Assembly: GCA_900549085.1 (NCBI GenBank)
Contig: URMO01000056.1
Span: 1 to 14,291 of the forward strand
Direction of reading: 5' to 3'
Origin: an uncultured Collinsella sp.
GTDB lineage: Bacteria > Actinomycetota > Coriobacteriia > Coriobacteriales > Coriobacteriaceae
Length of the DNA stretch: 14,291 nucleotides
Positions within the stretch are counted from its first letter, which is position 1. Each line of letters starts with the position of its first letter. The notes beneath the pieces are model-generated. The model ran no database searches and was not told the DNA's origin. It worked only from the letters and a program-made list of their open reading frames with translations. This document shows positions 13,260-14,291 of the stretch, piece by piece. The position numbers were made by a program, and so were the translations under genes.

Positions 13260-13451
13260 ATGCCTAAGATGAAGTCCCACAGCGGCACCAAGAAGCGTTT
13301 CCGCAAGACTGGTACCGGCAAGCTTATGCGCGCCAAGGCTTTCAAGAGCCACATCCTGAGCAAGAAGTCCACCAAGCGTAAGCGTGGCTTCCGTCAGGAG
13401 ACCGAGATCGCCGCTGCCGACCGCAAGGTCATCAAGTCGCGTCTCGCCTAA
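13260..13451 (+). CDS. rpmI: 50S ribosomal protein L35
   Basis: A 63-residue, very basic protein with the family signature MPKMKSHSGTKKRFRKTGTG and the LSKKSTKRKRG segment; the length is normal. AAGGAG (13248-13253) is 6 nt before ATG 13260. It binds 23S rRNA in the large subunit. It is second in the infC-rpmI-rplT operon, 32 nt after infC. Confidence 0.97.
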   Translation: MPKMKSHSGTKKRFRKTGTGKLMRAKAFKSHILSKKSTKRKRGFRQETEIAAADRKVIKSRLA

Positions 13452-13497
13452 GTTCGCGTTCCCGTTTTTCGTTTAACCGTCTAGGAGTTGATAGAAC

Positions 13498-13857
13498 ATG
13501 GCACGTATTAAGCGCGCTGTTGCCGCCAAGAAGAAGCGCCGTACCGTTATGCACCGTGCGAAGGGTTACTACGGTGCCGCTTCGCGTACTTACAAGCATG
13601 CTAAAGAGCAGGTCCAGCACTCTCTGCAGTATCAGTATCGTGATCGCCGCAACAAGAAGCGCGAGATCCGTTCTCTCTGGATCACTCGTATCAACGCTGC
13701 TGCTCGTCTGAACGACATTTCTTACTCTCAGTTCATGCACGGCCTGAAAGTTGCCGGTATCGAGCTCGACCGCAAGGTCCTGGCCCAGATGGCTTACGAG
13801 GACATCGAGTCCTTCAACGAGCTGGCTGCCATCGCCAAGAAGGCCCTCGAGGCCTAA
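13498..13857 (+). CDS. rplT: 50S ribosomal protein L20
   Basis: A 119-residue protein of normal length, opening MARIKRAVAAKKKRRTVMHR, with AKGYYGAASRTYKHAKEQV and FMHGLKVAGIELDRKVLAQMA. It binds 23S rRNA and is required early in 50S assembly. In several bacteria it also binds the leader of its own operon to repress it. AGGAG (13483-13487) is 10 nt before ATG 13498. Last gene of the operon, ending in a strong terminator. Confidence 0.97.
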   Translation: MARIKRAVAAKKKRRTVMHRAKGYYGAASRTYKHAKEQVQHSLQYQYRDRRNKKREIRSLWITRINAAARLNDISYSQFMHGLKVAGIELDRKVLAQMAYEDIESFNELAAIAKKALEA

Positions 13858-13877
13858 TCGATTCATTTGAATCAATA

Positions 13878-13914
13878 GGGGAGTGTCGCGTTATGCGCGG
13901 CGCTCCCTCTTTTT
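13878..13914 (+). terminator. intrinsic terminator of the infC-rpmI-rplT operon
   Basis: GGGAGTGTCGCG (13879-13890) pairs with CGCGGCGCTCCC (13896-13907): 12 pairs with two wobbles, a TTATG loop and a TCTTTTT tail. A small dyad, GATTC-ATTT-GAATC (13860-13873), sits between it and the rplT stop. Confidence 0.9.
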
Positions 13915-13953
13915 ATCTGAAGCGCGGTTTACATTGCTAAAAGCGCGGGTAGA

Positions 13954-14053
13954 TGGACACTTACAGGTGACCAATCTCTATATATTCCTGAACCAAAGGG
14001 TCATCATCTGATACGTGCGGTCTTGCTGCACTCGACTTTCTACTTCCTATATA
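13954..14053 (+). promoter_or_regulatory. tandem promoter-like elements, probably for an rRNA operon
   Basis: TGGACA (13954-13959) and TCTATA (13977-13982) are spaced 17 nt. A second pair, TTGCTG (14023-14028) and CCTATA/TATATA (14046-14053), is spaced 17-19 nt. The inverted repeat CTTTCTA (14036-14042) / TAGAAAG (14052-14058) overlaps the second -10. A further TTGACG (14092-14097) and an extended -10-like TGGCAATAT (14118-14126) follow, but 23 nt apart. Multiple AT-rich promoters in a row are typical of rrn operons. Confidence 0.4.
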
Positions 14054-14126
14054 GAAAGCCATATATTGTGTAGGACTTGTGAAGAGTGGAATTGACGTCC
14101 CACAGGGCTTCGCAGTCTGGCAATAT

Positions 14127-14291
14127 ATCTCCTTGCCGCGCGGCCCGGTGGAACCGGGAACCGGCGCAGGCGTGCACCTTGAGAACCGGATACTGCGAGG
14201 ATGGACACCTACGGGTGTCGCATCCGGGCAGACATCGAACCATTTGAAATGGTCTAACTTGGATTTGTTTTTCGCAAGGCCGCCGAGAGGC
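14127..14291 (+). promoter_or_regulatory. probable rRNA operon leader with boxA-like element
   Basis: TGCACCTTGAGAACC (14173-14187) closely resembles the boxA antitermination element found ahead of 16S rRNA in Gram-positive bacteria (B. subtilis type TTTGAAAACT). It is flanked by stable hairpins. CCCGGT-GGA-ACCGGG lies at 14144-14158. A TACG-capped stem spans 14199-14225 (GGATG/CATCC plus GACACC/GGTGTC, one unpaired G). ACCATT-TGA-AATGGT lies at 14239-14253. No open reading frame fits the region. The window ends in GCCGCCGAGAGGC without reaching 16S rRNA, so the assignment is inferred. Confidence 0.55.

Noticed and set aside
14040..14243. A 67-codon minus-strand frame near the right edge
   Set aside because: It overlaps the hairpins and boxA-like element of the presumed rRNA leader, and the product has no recognisable feature.

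Overview
The window reads as chromosomal core DNA from a GC-rich Gram-positive bacterium. My best guess is a member of the Coriobacteriia close to Collinsella. This rests on recognising protein style, codon bias (GAG, AAG, CTC, GAC preferred) and gene combinations; no search was run. There is no phage, transposon, CRISPR array or plasmid backbone. Nearly everything is housekeeping, so the interesting points are gene architecture and regulation.

Layout. Positions 2-109 hold the last codons of an unrecognised plus-strand gene. cutC (221-898) and a HIT/GalT-like nucleotidyltransferase-fold gene (902-1699) form a tight two-gene unit. A BASS-family transporter (2728-1730, minus strand) converges on it. 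A divergent intergenic region (2729-3004) carries a TATAAT promoter and a short upstream reading frame. It leads into a large RecJ nuclease-RecQ-like helicase fusion (3005-6292), followed 15 nt later by a bifunctional ppGpp synthetase/hydrolase (6308-8668) and then a glyoxalase II-like metallo-beta-lactamase-fold hydrolase (8755-9438). A class II fructose-bisphosphate aldolase gene with its own promoter follows (9633-10499). Next comes about 350 nt of non-coding DNA with a very long terminator-like hairpin whose right half is duplicated. Then come a cytoplasmic transglutaminase-like protein (10851-12284), tRNA-Leu(CAA) (12324-12410) with an intrinsic terminator, and the infC-rpmI-rplT operon (12673-13857). 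The operon has an attenuator-like terminator in its leader and an apparent AUA start codon for IF3. The final 340 nt look like the promoter and leader of a ribosomal RNA operon: AT-rich tandem promoter-like boxes, a boxA-like element and stable hairpins. 16S rRNA itself is not in the window.

How the genes work together. Much of the window serves translation and growth control: IF3, L35, L20, tRNA-Leu, the presumed rrn leader, and Rel, which sets ppGpp and so would control rrn transcription. RecJ-RecQ serves DNA repair, aldolase central glycolysis. The best candidates for something less described are the RecJ-helicase fusion, the infC leader with its non-AUG start, the duplicated palindromic element downstream of fba, and the cutC/GalT-like pair.
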